In this document: positions 18,288 through 25,759 of the stretch, in pieces
How the letters are laid out: each line of letters starts with the position of its first letter
How positions within the stretch are numbered: position 1 is the stretch's first letter
Assembly: GCA_026416815.1 (NCBI GenBank)
Contig: JAOAEJ010000002.1
Coordinates: 1 to 34,313 of the forward strand
Reading direction: 5' to 3'
Length of the DNA stretch: 34,313 bases
From: Clostridia bacterium
Lineage (GTDB): Bacteria; Bacillota; Clostridia; Acetivibrionales; DSM-2933
Translations under genes and position numbers: made by a program
Notes under the pieces: model-generated
What the model was told of the DNA's origin: nothing
Database searches by the model: none
Seen by the model: only the letters and a program-made list of their open reading frames with translations

Positions 18288-18316
18288 ATTATAACACACA
18301 ATATTTTCCTTGTAAA
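18288..18316 (-). promoter_or_regulatory. sigma-A promoter of the leftward chemoreceptor gene
   Basis: On the minus strand TTTACA (complement 18311-18316), a 17-bp spacer and a perfect TATAAT (complement 18288-18293) reach 11 of 12 consensus positions. The predicted leader of about 150 nt before the start codon is AT-rich. Confidence 0.6.
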
Positions 18317-18461
18317 CTAATTGGAGGAGTTTCGACAATATTAGTACGAAAAATTCAAAAAACGACAAAAAATTATGTAAAATATACTAACATAAAATAT
18401 GACACAATAGAGAAGTTTATACTACAAATAAGAACTATGTAAGAAAAAGTATAAAATTATA

Positions 18462-18491
18462 TTGACGTAAAATATTGTCATGTGATATAGT
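18462..18491 (+). promoter_or_regulatory. candidate promoter toward the acyl-chain cluster
   Basis: TTGACG (18462-18467) and TATAGT (18486-18491) are 18 bp apart, each one mismatch from consensus. It would give a leader of about 700 nt before the ketosynthase gene. A palindrome-centred sequence lies exactly at the expected transcription start (next entry). No better promoter was seen closer to the gene. Confidence 0.4.
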
Positions 18492-18497
18492 TATAAC

Positions 18498-18512
18498 TGG
18501 AAAATTTTCAAT
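18498..18512. repeat. palindromic motif copy 1, possible operator
   Basis: TGGAAAATTTTCAAT contains the palindrome GAAAATTTTC and lies seven nt after the -10 box of the candidate promoter, over the expected transcription start. The same 15 bases occur inverted at 19061-19075. Confidence 0.35.
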
Positions 18513-19060
18513 GTCTCAAATGAGTTAAATCAAACTCACTTTTCACAAACAGGATTAAACTATGACTATTAACAAGTAGGTAGTGATTTTCTACTTTGCT
18601 AAAAAGTCTTTATAGTGTATTCCTATAATTTCTGTGCTCTATATTGAGCGGTCAGCAGCAATAAAATAGTTAAACTGTATATTCACATGTTTATTACTAC
18701 AATTAAATGGTAAATTGTAATATTTGCAAAAAAGTGATGATGCTTTCCGCAAAATTATACTTTGCTATATGTTTGCTGCCTAAAATCCATGAAATCACAT
18801 ATAAACAACTTAAAATCTTAAGTCTATAAAAACGAACCAGAATAATGCTTTTTTACTATGCCTTTGGTTTAAATTAAGCCTAAATATAAGCATTCTAAAG
18901 GTATGCGCTATATTATGTAAAGTGGTATCAGCTTCAATTAAGAAAATAATATCCCGGGAGTTATTTATAGATCGCTTTATCTTAAAAAATTAAGTAATAA
19001 AGGGGGTTAAAACAACCTAAAAACTTAATATACTCAGCTTTTATTTGCTGTGACCAAAAA
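18513..19060. other. long gene-free leader region before the ketosynthase gene
   Basis: This is part of a 1068-base gap (18133-19200), the longest in the window. No open frame with a ribosome binding site, no tRNA and no known riboswitch core was recognised. AAGGGGG at about 19001-19007 looks like a Shine-Dalgarno sequence, but no start codon follows at the right distance. Confidence 0.4.
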
Positions 19061-19075
19061 ATTGAAAATTTTCCA
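19061..19075. repeat. palindromic motif copy 2 (inverted)
   Basis: ATTGAAAATTTTCCA is the exact reverse complement of 18498-18512. It lies 126 bp before the ketosynthase start codon and could be a second binding site for the same regulator. Confidence 0.35.
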
Positions 19076-19107
19076 AAAAAATATTTGAGAGTTGTGAATT
19101 TTTCCAA

Positions 19108-19144
19108 CCGTAGAGTTTCAAACAAACGCTTTGAAACTCTACGG
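19108..19144 (+). promoter_or_regulatory. perfect 15-bp stem-loop in the leader of the acyl-chain cluster
   Basis: CCGTAGAGTTTCAAA (19108-19122) pairs without mismatch to TTTGAAACTCTACGG (19130-19144) around a 7-nt loop. It ends 56 nt before the GTG start at 19201 and has no T-run on either strand, so it is more likely an operator or an mRNA control/stability element than a terminator. Confidence 0.6.
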
Positions 19145-19200
19145 ATAACAAAATATGAACTAAATTTTTACTTATACGAAGTAATCATAGGAGTGATAGT

Positions 19201-20415
19201 GTGGAAAAGAAAGTTGTAATAACCGGAATAGGGGTAATATCTCCAGTAGGGACAGGAAAGAAAAAGTTCTGGAACAGCCTTGTAAATGGAGTATCTGGGG
19301 TAGCTGAAATTAAATCGTTTGACACTTCTGAATTTCGTGTAAAAATCGCAGGAGAAATTAAAGATTTTGACGCGGAAAAATACTTATCGGAGAGCCAAAT
19401 TTCAAAGAGTGGGAGAGCAGCTCAATATACATATGCAGGTACAAAAATGGCTATTGAGGACGCTGGGATAGAGTTGCAAAAACTGAAGGACAAAAATGTT
19501 GCAGTATGCATGGGTACCACAATGGGAGAAGTACAGGTAGTAGAAGAGATAGATAAAAAAATATGTTCCCAGAAAGAGGAAGACATAAAACCGGAATTGT
19601 ACAACCAATATATGAGCAATAATATCACTTCATTTGTAATGCAAGAGTTAGACTTAAAAGGGCCGCAGTATTTATTTACAAATGCCTGCGCTGCGGGGAA
19701 CTATGCAATAGGATACGCTAGTGACCTTATAAAAAGAGGAAAGGCTGATATGGCCATTGCCGGTGGTGTAGATCCTTTTTCAAGGGTTGCCTTTACTGGT
19801 TTCCACAGGTTACTTTCCTTGACACCGGATATATGCAGCCCTTTTGATAAAAATAGAAAAGGACTGGTAGTAGGCGAAGGGGCAGGAATACTGATTCTTG
19901 AAGAATTGGAAAGTGCAAAAGCAAGAGGAGCTACTATATACGCTGAAGTTAAAGGGTACGGATTGGGGATGGATGCCCACCATATGACATCGCCTCATCC
20001 CGAAGGTGAAGGTGCAATAGCAAGTATATGGTCAGCCCTAAAGAGCGCAAGCTTATCGGTAGATGAAATTGATTATATTTCTGCCCATGGGACAGGGACG
20101 CCTGCGAACGATAAAATAGAATCCATAGCAATACGTAAAGTGTTTGAAGGAGCAAAAAAAATACCTCCTGTCAGTTCAATAAAGTCGATGATGGGACATG
20201 CTATGGGAGCAGCAAGTGCACTCGAGGCTGCAGCATGCTGTCTCATGATTCAACATCAAACAATAATACCTACCATCAATTTCGAAACTCCTGATCCAGA
20301 CTGTATAGAAGATTGTGTACCAAATGTGGCAAGAAAGCAAGCTTTAAATCATGTACTTTCCAATGCATTTGCTTTTGGTGGAAACACATCATGTCTGGTA
20401 CTGTCAAAATGTTAA
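19201..20415 (+). CDS. beta-ketoacyl-ACP synthase (FabF/KSalpha-like, active)
   Basis: The protein has 404 residues, the normal KASII length. It condenses malonyl-ACP with a growing acyl chain. All catalytic residues are present and spaced as in FabF: C163 (TNACAAGNY), H296 (AHGTGTP), K328 (SSIKSMMGH) and H333. The GTG start is set by AGGAG (19189-19193) seven nt upstream. It is the first gene of an eight-gene run, and a ketosynthase homologue without catalytic residues follows 12 nt later. That pairing suggests a KSalpha/chain-length-factor heterodimer as in type II polyketide synthases, rather than the housekeeping FabF. Confidence 0.92.
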   Translation: MEKKVVITGIGVISPVGTGKKKFWNSLVNGVSGVAEIKSFDTSEFRVKIAGEIKDFDAEKYLSESQISKSGRAAQYTYAGTKMAIEDAGIELQKLKDKNVAVCMGTTMGEVQVVEEIDKKICSQKEEDIKPELYNQYMSNNITSFVMQELDLKGPQYLFTNACAAGNYAIGYASDLIKRGKADMAIAGGVDPFSRVAFTGFHRLLSLTPDICSPFDKNRKGLVVGEGAGILILEELESAKARGATIYAEVKGYGLGMDAHHMTSPHPEGEGAIASIWSALKSASLSVDEIDYISAHGTGTPANDKIESIAIRKVFEGAKKIPPVSSIKSMMGHAMGAASALEAAACCLMIQHQTIIPTINFETPDPDCIEDCVPNVARKQALNHVLSNAFAFGGNTSCLVLSKC

Positions 20416-20427
20416 GGGGGTTGGAAA

Positions 20428-21522
20428 ATGAGGAGATTAAATAGAGTAGCAATTGTGGGAATGGGACTTATCAATTCACAGGGAATTGGAAGTAATGAAA
20501 TATATGATAAAAAGAATGCATACCCTGATTTGGAATCCTATGAAGGCACTTTAAAAATCGGTTATAGCCAAATCGGTGATATAGACGCTAAAAAATACTT
20601 GCCGGGTATTAGTCTCAGATGTACAGATAGAATTACAACTTATGCAGGTATTGCAACAAGTATGGCGATAAGTAATTACATATCGGACACCAGTGTAAAT
20701 ACTGATCATGTTGGCATGGCGCTTGGTTCTGCAATGGGATCTATAGTGAGTATAAGTAATTTCGATCTTCAGGCTCTGACAGAAGGAGCGGGATCTGTAA
20801 ATCCTATGGAGTTTCCAAATACAGTTTCAAACGCACCCACAAGCAAGGTTGGAATATGGTTCAAGCTTAAGGGACCGAGTGTTACCATTTCAAACGGTTT
20901 CACCTCCTCGCTGGACTCTATAGGGTTTGCATTTGATGAAATTGCTTATGGGAAAGCACAGTATTATATTGCTGGTGGCTGTGAAGAAGTTTCGGACGAG
21001 GTTTATAAAGGATATACCGGTGTTGTATTGGGTAAAGAAGAAAATAACCCTGGGACTGTAATTCAAAAAGAGCTAATTGGTGAGGGTGCAGGAGCTGTAT
21101 TTCTTTGTCCCATGGAAAATGCCGTTTATAAAGGATACAAGATATATGCAGAGATAAGTGACTTTTTCTCCAGCAAAATAGTAGCCGACAAGCATTACGG
21201 CGAAACAGTTAAAAGCATAGTAAACTCGATGCTGGACGCTAATGAGTTGTCTGATAAGGAAATAAAAGTATATACCAGTAAGTTAATTAACAATAAATAT
21301 GCAAGCATTATTTATGGTGAATTAACAAAGTTATTTGGAGAGAACAGAGTTATTGTAAACAACACCAACGATAATATTTCAATGAATTATCTCGGACTCA
21401 ATGGGGTCTTTAATATGGCCTATGCTATCCAAGATATTAGAACTGATAATAGCATTAAGGCTGCTTTGATTTGTGATGTTGGCTGCGATGGAAGATTGTC
21501 CTGCGCAATTATTAAATACTAA
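20428..21522 (+). CDS. ketosynthase homologue without active-site Cys (chain-length-factor-like, KSbeta)
   Basis: The protein has 364 residues. It keeps the thiolase-fold landmarks (VAIVGMGLINSQGIG, FPNTVSNAP, LKGPSVTISNG, IAGGCEE, IGEGAGAVFL), but the position matching the ketosynthase Cys is F158 in SNGFTSSLDSIGF, and the HGTGT and GH histidine motifs are missing. It cannot condense by itself. In type II polyketide synthases such a subunit (usually with Gln at this place) partners the active KS and sets chain length. The start has AAGGGGG overlapping the previous stop. The stop codon lies in the palindrome TAATACGTATTA (21520-21531). The role as partner of the preceding gene is inferred from adjacency. 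Confidence 0.8.
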   Translation: MRRLNRVAIVGMGLINSQGIGSNEIYDKKNAYPDLESYEGTLKIGYSQIGDIDAKKYLPGISLRCTDRITTYAGIATSMAISNYISDTSVNTDHVGMALGSAMGSIVSISNFDLQALTEGAGSVNPMEFPNTVSNAPTSKVGIWFKLKGPSVTISNGFTSSLDSIGFAFDEIAYGKAQYYIAGGCEEVSDEVYKGYTGVVLGKEENNPGTVIQKELIGEGAGAVFLCPMENAVYKGYKIYAEISDFFSSKIVADKHYGETVKSIVNSMLDANELSDKEIKVYTSKLINNKYASIIYGELTKLFGENRVIVNNTNDNISMNYLGLNGVFNMAYAIQDIRTDNSIKAALICDVGCDGRLSCAIIKY

Positions 21523-21587
21523 TACGTATTAAATTTTCTGCCGATATTAGGCGGATTTAAAAATAAATAATTTTGGAGGTAACGATT

Positions 21588-21833
21588 ATGGTAAACGAAA
21601 ACGAAGTAAAAGAATTGGTAGCAGAAATTTTAGAAATGGATGTGAGTGAAATTCCGGAGGAAGCAGCATTTGTAAGCGACCTTGGTATGGATTCCTTAAG
21701 AGCTCTGGAAATCCTTGCAAGCCTGGAGAAAAAGTATAAAATGCAAATTCCTCCTGAGAGACTTAAGGATATGAGCAATATGAAGAGTGTAATAGCAGTG
21801 ACAAAAGAAATATACGAGGGGTCTAACAATTAA
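21588..21833 (+). CDS. acyl carrier protein
   Basis: The protein has 81 residues, acidic and helical. The phosphopantetheine attachment site is S36 in LGMDSLRALEI. It carries the growing chain between the cluster's enzymes. The start is the ATG at 21588 with TTGGAGG eight nt upstream; the frame reaches back to a TTG at 21573, but that codon is part of the Shine-Dalgarno sequence itself. The stop overlaps the next start (TAATG), which suggests tight translational coupling with the dehydratase. It is probably a dedicated carrier and not the housekeeping AcpP. Confidence 0.92.
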   Translation: MVNENEVKELVAEILEMDVSEIPEEAAFVSDLGMDSLRALEILASLEKKYKMQIPPERLKDMSNMKSVIAVTKEIYEGSNN

Positions 21834-22270
21834 TGTTGAATTTTGAAGAAGTCAAAGGCTGTTTAAAGCAGAGATTCCCTATAATGATGGTTGATAGAGT
21901 TATTGAAATGGAGCCATCGAAAAGTATTAAGGCATTAAAAAATGTAACGGGAAATGAAATACACTTCATGGGACATTTTCCCGACTATGCCATTGTCCCA
22001 GGTGTTTTTATCATTGAGGCAATTGCACAAAGTGCCTCTATACTGTTTAGCAGTAGCACTGGAAAAGGGATGGATCAAGGGGAGTTAATGGTATTGGGGA
22101 GTGTAGGTGATATGAGGTTTCTAGCACCTGTGCTTCCGGGATATACAATGATAATGGAAGTAAACATAATAAAAATGGTGGAAGAAGCAGCAATAGTGGA
22201 AGGTGTCGCTATGGTTGACGGTAATGTTGTTGCAAAAGGGAAGCTAACTTTTGCAAGAAAGAAAATATAA
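21833..22270 (+). CDS. FabZ-type 3-hydroxyacyl-ACP dehydratase
   Basis: The protein has 145 residues with a single hotdog fold, the usual FabZ length. The catalytic His and Glu are present: H48 in HFMGHFPDYAIVPG and E62 in FIIEAIAQSAS. It dehydrates 3-hydroxyacyl-ACP to the trans-2-enoyl form. The ATG shares a base with the ACP stop codon. With no enoyl reductase recognised in the cluster, its double bonds would be kept unless the flavoprotein or a housekeeping enzyme reduces them. Confidence 0.92.
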   Translation: MLNFEEVKGCLKQRFPIMMVDRVIEMEPSKSIKALKNVTGNEIHFMGHFPDYAIVPGVFIIEAIAQSASILFSSSTGKGMDQGELMVLGSVGDMRFLAPVLPGYTMIMEVNIIKMVEEAAIVEGVAMVDGNVVAKGKLTFARKKI

Positions 22271-22282
22271 TAACAGTTTTTT

Positions 22283-22316
22283 CTGGGACTTAGCTTTTGC
22301 ATAGGCTAGGTTCCAG
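22283..22316 (+). repeat. hairpin after the dehydratase gene
   Basis: CTGGGACTTAGC (22283-22294) pairs along its whole length with GCTAGGTTCCAG (22305-22316), including two G-U pairs, around a 10-nt loop. It starts 12 nt after the stop. No T-run follows. Slightly downstream, the 13-mer ACTAATTATTACA (22338-22350) recurs exactly in the loop of the element at 24557-24613. Confidence 0.5.
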
Positions 22317-22392
22317 GATTCATTTATTATACCTGGTACTAATTATTACAAGCTTATAACACTGGTTTAATTAAAAAAAACGTCAAGTTTAA

Positions 22393-22455
22393 AAGTGATT
22401 TTCCAGCTGGGAAATAACCAATATCTATAGGTATTTACTTAGCTGGAAATTACTT
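22393..22455 (+). repeat. hairpin element B (AGTGA...family)
   Basis: AAGTGATTTTCCAGCT pairs with AGCTGGAAATTACTT. Inside, AAATAACC and GGTATTT form a second stem. The left arm closely matches element A at 5469 (AGTGACTTCCAGTT). It ends 45 nt before the ketoreductase start, inside the 230-nt gap that splits the cluster. Confidence 0.5.
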
Positions 22456-22500
22456 AACATAATTTGGTTGTATGCAAATATACATACTTGGAGGTATAAA

Positions 22501-23247
22501 ATGGGTTTTGAAGGAAAGATTGCCCTTGTTACCGGCGGTTCTAGGGGAATAGGTAAGTCAATAGTCCTAGATTTAATAAAAAAAGGTGCAAAGGTTGCAT
22601 TTACATATTTAAGTGGAGAAAAGGAAGCATTAGAGCTTCAGAGTCAAGCTGCCTCAATGGGGGGAGATGCTGTTGCTTTTCGAGTAGATGTAGGAAATTT
22701 TGAAGATGCAAAAAGAATGTGTAATGAGGTTGTGGGTAAGTTTGGCAGGATTGATATATTGGTAAATAACGCAGGGAAGACAAGGGACAAAACGCTTCTG
22801 GTTATGGAGCCCGATGATTGGAACGATGTAATCAACACAAATCTTACCGGTATGTTTAATGTCACAAAAAACTGCATATTCCACATGTTAAAGAACAAAA
22901 GCGGAAGAATAGTAAACCTAAGCTCTATAAGCGGCATAGAAGGACTTCCTGGACAGACAAATTATTCGGCAAGTAAAGCTGGTATTATTGGCTTTACTCG
23001 GGCTTTAGCAAAAGAAGTAGCTGCATACGGAATAACTGTTAATACCGTAGCACCTGGTGGCGTTAAAACAGCTATGATTGAAGGAATGTCGGACAAGGCA
23101 AGGGAAGCATTGTTGGCTACTGTACCGGCAAGACGCTTTTGTGAGCCTGAGGAAGTTGCAAATGTAGTAGCATACCTAGCAGATGAGAGCCCTACTTATA
23201 TGACCGGAAATGTTATAGTATTGGATGGGGGATCAGGTATCGGATAA
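22501..23247 (+). CDS. fabG: 3-oxoacyl-ACP reductase FabG (short-chain dehydrogenase)
   Basis: The protein has 248 residues, a standard classical SDR. The cofactor loop is TGGSRGIG (11-18) and NNAG starts at 89. The catalytic residues N114, S142, Y155 and K159 (YSASK) have family spacing. It reduces 3-ketoacyl-ACP with NADPH. The start is the ATG at 22501 after GGAGG; the open frame extends 11 codons further up, but without a suitable site. It lies in the middle of the acyl-chain cluster, so a dedicated ketoreductase for that pathway is likely. Confidence 0.93.
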   Translation: MGFEGKIALVTGGSRGIGKSIVLDLIKKGAKVAFTYLSGEKEALELQSQAASMGGDAVAFRVDVGNFEDAKRMCNEVVGKFGRIDILVNNAGKTRDKTLLVMEPDDWNDVINTNLTGMFNVTKNCIFHMLKNKSGRIVNLSSISGIEGLPGQTNYSASKAGIIGFTRALAKEVAAYGITVNTVAPGGVKTAMIEGMSDKAREALLATVPARRFCEPEEVANVVAYLADESPTYMTGNVIVLDGGSGIG

Positions 23248-23264
23248 CTTAGGGGGGACTTGAA

Positions 23265-24056
23265 TTGAGAGTATTAGCCTTTAACGGAAGCCCAAGGATG
23301 AAGCGGTCAAACACCGAAAAAATCCTAACGCCATTTTTGGATGGTATAAGGAGTGCAGGTGCTGAAGTAGAACTAGTTTATCTACGCAGATTGAAGATAC
23401 AGCCATGTACCGGCTGTTTTAACTGCTGGTTCAGGACTCCAGGAATTTGCGCTATAAAGGACGATATACAAAATCTAAGGGAGAAACTACTGGAGGCAGA
23501 TATTGTAATTTTTGCAACACCTGTCTATCTTTTCTCATCCTCAGGTTACATGAAGATACTCATGGAACGCTTGTTGTTTCCACTCACAATGCCTGAGTTT
23601 TTATTGGTGAACGATAGAGTATATCACCCCATCAGGTATCAAGATAGAAAGTGGAAAAGTATATTAATTGCTAATGGTGCATTTGACGGTGACGATGTAT
23701 TTAAACCCTTAATAGACATGTATGAAAGGGCAATACATAATGCTGTTGATAATAAAGGGGAGAGTTCCTTCATGTCCCTTGGAAATATAATTGTGGGTTT
23801 TGGGGAGTTGTTTACAGATGAGCATATAAAAGCTAAATGTGCTCCATTTTTTAATGGTATGTATAATGCTGGTGTTCAGCTTGTAAAAAAAGGTTATATA
23901 CCTGCCGAAAATCTAGAAGAGGTAAATAAATCAATATACCTTCATGCAGGCATTACAAGGCAGCAGGCTGTAGAGAAAATTAATGATATCATTTCAGAGT
24001 CCAAGGCTAACTTTATATTGCCTTCCTTTTTAGAGAAATCTGATGAACTTAAATAA
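23265..24056 (+). CDS. iron-sulfur flavoprotein / NAD(P)H-dependent FMN oxidoreductase
   Basis: The protein has 263 residues. The N-terminal flavodoxin-like fold has the FMN phosphate loop FNGSPRMKRSNT and the ATPVYLFSSSG motif. Four cysteines, C48, C51, C54 and C62 (CTGCFNC, then C after seven residues), give CX2CX2CX7C, which fits the compact 4Fe-4S motif of the Isf family of anaerobes. The TTG start is supported by AGGGGGG seven nt upstream. It follows the ketoreductase by 17 nt. It could reduce a double bond or another group on the product, or supply electrons; this is inference. Confidence 0.8.
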   Translation: MRVLAFNGSPRMKRSNTEKILTPFLDGIRSAGAEVELVYLRRLKIQPCTGCFNCWFRTPGICAIKDDIQNLREKLLEADIVIFATPVYLFSSSGYMKILMERLLFPLTMPEFLLVNDRVYHPIRYQDRKWKSILIANGAFDGDDVFKPLIDMYERAIHNAVDNKGESSFMSLGNIIVGFGELFTDEHIKAKCAPFFNGMYNAGVQLVKKGYIPAENLEEVNKSIYLHAGITRQQAVEKINDIISESKANFILPSFLEKSDELK

Positions 24057-24090
24057 TGAAACTATATATTGATTTAAAGGGGGAAGAAAA

Positions 24091-24555
24091 ATGAAACGAG
24101 CTATGCCTAGGGCTAAAAATTGTTTTTACTGTGGTACCGATAATGCTGATGGATTGAATTTAACTTACTACTTTGAGGAAAACAGGATCTCAACTAAGTT
24201 TACTCCCGATAGGAAGTATAAAGCATCAGAGAGCTTTATGAGCCCGGGAGTTATTCTCGGAGCTGTAATAGAAGCTATGGCATGGGTTCCTACTTGTATA
24301 ATGCAAAAGCCTGTAATTTCGCTTGGAGTTGAAGTAAGGACTTTTAAACCGGTCCCTGTAGATACCAGTTTAAATATCACGGCAGAGGCAGTTTCGGTAA
24401 ACCCATGGCTGTCGGAAGTTAAGGCTGAGGTGAAAGATGATGAGGGGAATATGTTTTATACAATAAAAGGGAAGTTTACCGTAACACCGACAGAGTTTCT
24501 AGATTTATATGAGCATTATCCTGAAAACTATTGTTATACCGATAACCAAATCTAA
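24091..24555 (+). CDS. hotdog-fold thioesterase (PaaI-like)
   Basis: The protein has 154 residues. The N-terminal CFYCGTDNADGLNL (C11, C14) matches the C-x2-CG-x2-N-x2-GL pattern seen in many PaaI-type acyl-CoA/ACP thioesterases. MSPGVILGAVIEAMAW gives the central hotdog helix, and the strands around VEVRTFKPVPVDT complete the fold. It would hydrolyse an acyl thioester and so could release the finished chain of this cluster. AAAGGGGGAAG precedes the ATG. It lies 34 nt after the flavoprotein gene. The substrate is not deducible. Confidence 0.78.
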   Translation: MKRAMPRAKNCFYCGTDNADGLNLTYYFEENRISTKFTPDRKYKASESFMSPGVILGAVIEAMAWVPTCIMQKPVISLGVEVRTFKPVPVDTSLNITAEAVSVNPWLSEVKAEVKDDEGNMFYTIKGKFTVTPTEFLDLYEHYPENYCYTDNQI

Positions 24556-24556
24556 T

Positions 24557-24613
24557 AGTGGTTTAAGCTAGGAGCCACTAATTATTACAGGTGGTATCCT
24601 AGCTTAAATCACT
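24557..24613 (+). repeat. hairpin element C (AGTGG...TCACT family)
   Basis: AGTGGTTTAAGCTAGGA pairs with TCCTAGCTTAAATCACT, and an inner stem GCCAC/GTGG closes a loop holding ACTAATTATTACA. It begins one base after the thioesterase stop codon and ends 24 nt before the hydrolase start. It has the same overall shape as elements A and B. Confidence 0.55.
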
Positions 24614-24637
24614 TTATAAGTAAATGAGGTGTTTAAA

Positions 24638-25576
24638 GTGCAGTTTTATATAGTGCTTTCTGTACTTGTAGTTGCTATTTTGTTTTTAATTGCATTATCA
24701 TACTTTAAAACTTACAGTGTACTTTCTGATGTCATCCTCGGAAGTGCTGCAAAGAGTAGGTTAAACGCTAAGAACAGCCCTGACAGGAAACATTTCAGAG
24801 TTACGACACGGGACAAACTAAACATAGCAGGGTATATAGTAGAGCCTCAGAGGAATACGAAGGGTATAATCGTATTATGCCATAACCTTGGAGGAAGTAA
24901 GGACAGTATGTGGCGGTATGCAAGATTTTTACTTGAATCAGGTTATATGGTTGTGTGCTTTGATTTTCGCAATCATGGAGAAAGTGATTCATATAAAAAG
25001 CTTCAATTCAATTATATACAGGACTTAAGGGCTATAATGGATTATGTACAAAAAATAAATTGTAGAAATATGCCTGTAGGGATATTTGCAATGTCAATGG
25101 GGACTATAGCTAGTGTATTACATGCAGTAAATGACAGTAATATCAAAGCACTTGTGCTAGATGGGGGGCCATTTATGCACAAGGAAGACTATCTTGAACA
25201 TATAGCTAAATTTAAAGGAATAAAGAATTTTGTATTAAAAAAGATATTTAATTATCTATGCTTTTTGATAACAGACTTAAGTAAGATTGAACGAAAAGTG
25301 AAAGAAGCTTTCAGTACGCTTGGTGAAAAACCGATACTATTTATACAGGCTGAGAAAGATTTTATGAATCCACCACGCAATATTGAAACGGCTCTCAAAA
25401 TAATAAATTCTCATAACTCTGACTACTGGCTTGTTAGGGGAGCAAATCATTTGACCGGCTATTCAATGGAAAAGGATGAGTATAGAAGGCGAGTAGTAAA
25501 GTTTTTCGATAAAAACATGATTCACAAACCATCTCAAGAAGTAGTTTTTGAGGAAGCTGGCCTAATATCAGTTTGA
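24638..25576 (+). CDS. membrane-anchored alpha/beta hydrolase
   Basis: The protein has 312 residues. One N-terminal membrane segment (about 2-22) is followed by an alpha/beta hydrolase domain. The oxyanion region is CHNLGGSKDS, the nucleophile elbow is AMSMGT with S153, and D241 (QAEKDFMNPP) and H271 (GANHLTGYS) complete the triad. The first glycine of the usual G-x-S-x-G motif is Ala. The GTG at 24638 is preferred because TGAGG lies eight nt upstream; the GTG at 24629 overlaps that site. It is the last gene of the cluster and could act as an esterase or acyl-transferase on the membrane-bound product; this is inference. Confidence 0.82.
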   Translation: MQFYIVLSVLVVAILFLIALSYFKTYSVLSDVILGSAAKSRLNAKNSPDRKHFRVTTRDKLNIAGYIVEPQRNTKGIIVLCHNLGGSKDSMWRYARFLLESGYMVVCFDFRNHGESDSYKKLQFNYIQDLRAIMDYVQKINCRNMPVGIFAMSMGTIASVLHAVNDSNIKALVLDGGPFMHKEDYLEHIAKFKGIKNFVLKKIFNYLCFLITDLSKIERKVKEAFSTLGEKPILFIQAEKDFMNPPRNIETALKIINSHNSDYWLVRGANHLTGYSMEKDEYRRRVVKFFDKNMIHKPSQEVVFEEAGLISV

Positions 25577-25615
25577 GAAAAGTGAATTAAGTGTTGAATA
25601 TTGTCAAAAAAAGTA

Positions 25616-25644
25616 TTGTAAAATTTCTATGAGTAATATATAAT
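25616..25644 (+). promoter_or_regulatory. promoter of the small 120-residue protein gene
   Basis: TTGTAA (25616-25621), a 17-bp spacer and a perfect TATAAT (25639-25644). It would give a leader of about 110 nt with a small TTACC/GGTAA hairpin close to the transcript start. Confidence 0.55.
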
Positions 25645-25759
25645 GTTACCACTATGGTAAAATTTATATTAACTGATTAAATATATAAGTGCAGCATACT
25701 TCTGCACAAAAAGGGAGTCTGGGTGGTATATACAATATATATTACTAGGAGGTTTTACA

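Noticed and set aside
18133..19200. Hidden small gene, tRNA or CRISPR array in the longest gap
   Set aside because: No start codon with a ribosome binding site, no cloverleaf and no regularly spaced repeats were seen; only palindromes and a promoter candidate.
19201..23247. Housekeeping fatty acid synthesis operon
   Set aside because: fabD, fabH, fabK/fabI and acc genes are absent, while a catalytically dead KS partner and release enzymes are present, so a specialised pathway fits better.
24629..24637. GTG at 24629 as start of the alpha/beta hydrolase
   Set aside because: It overlaps the TGAGG ribosome binding site, while GTG at 24638 is correctly spaced.
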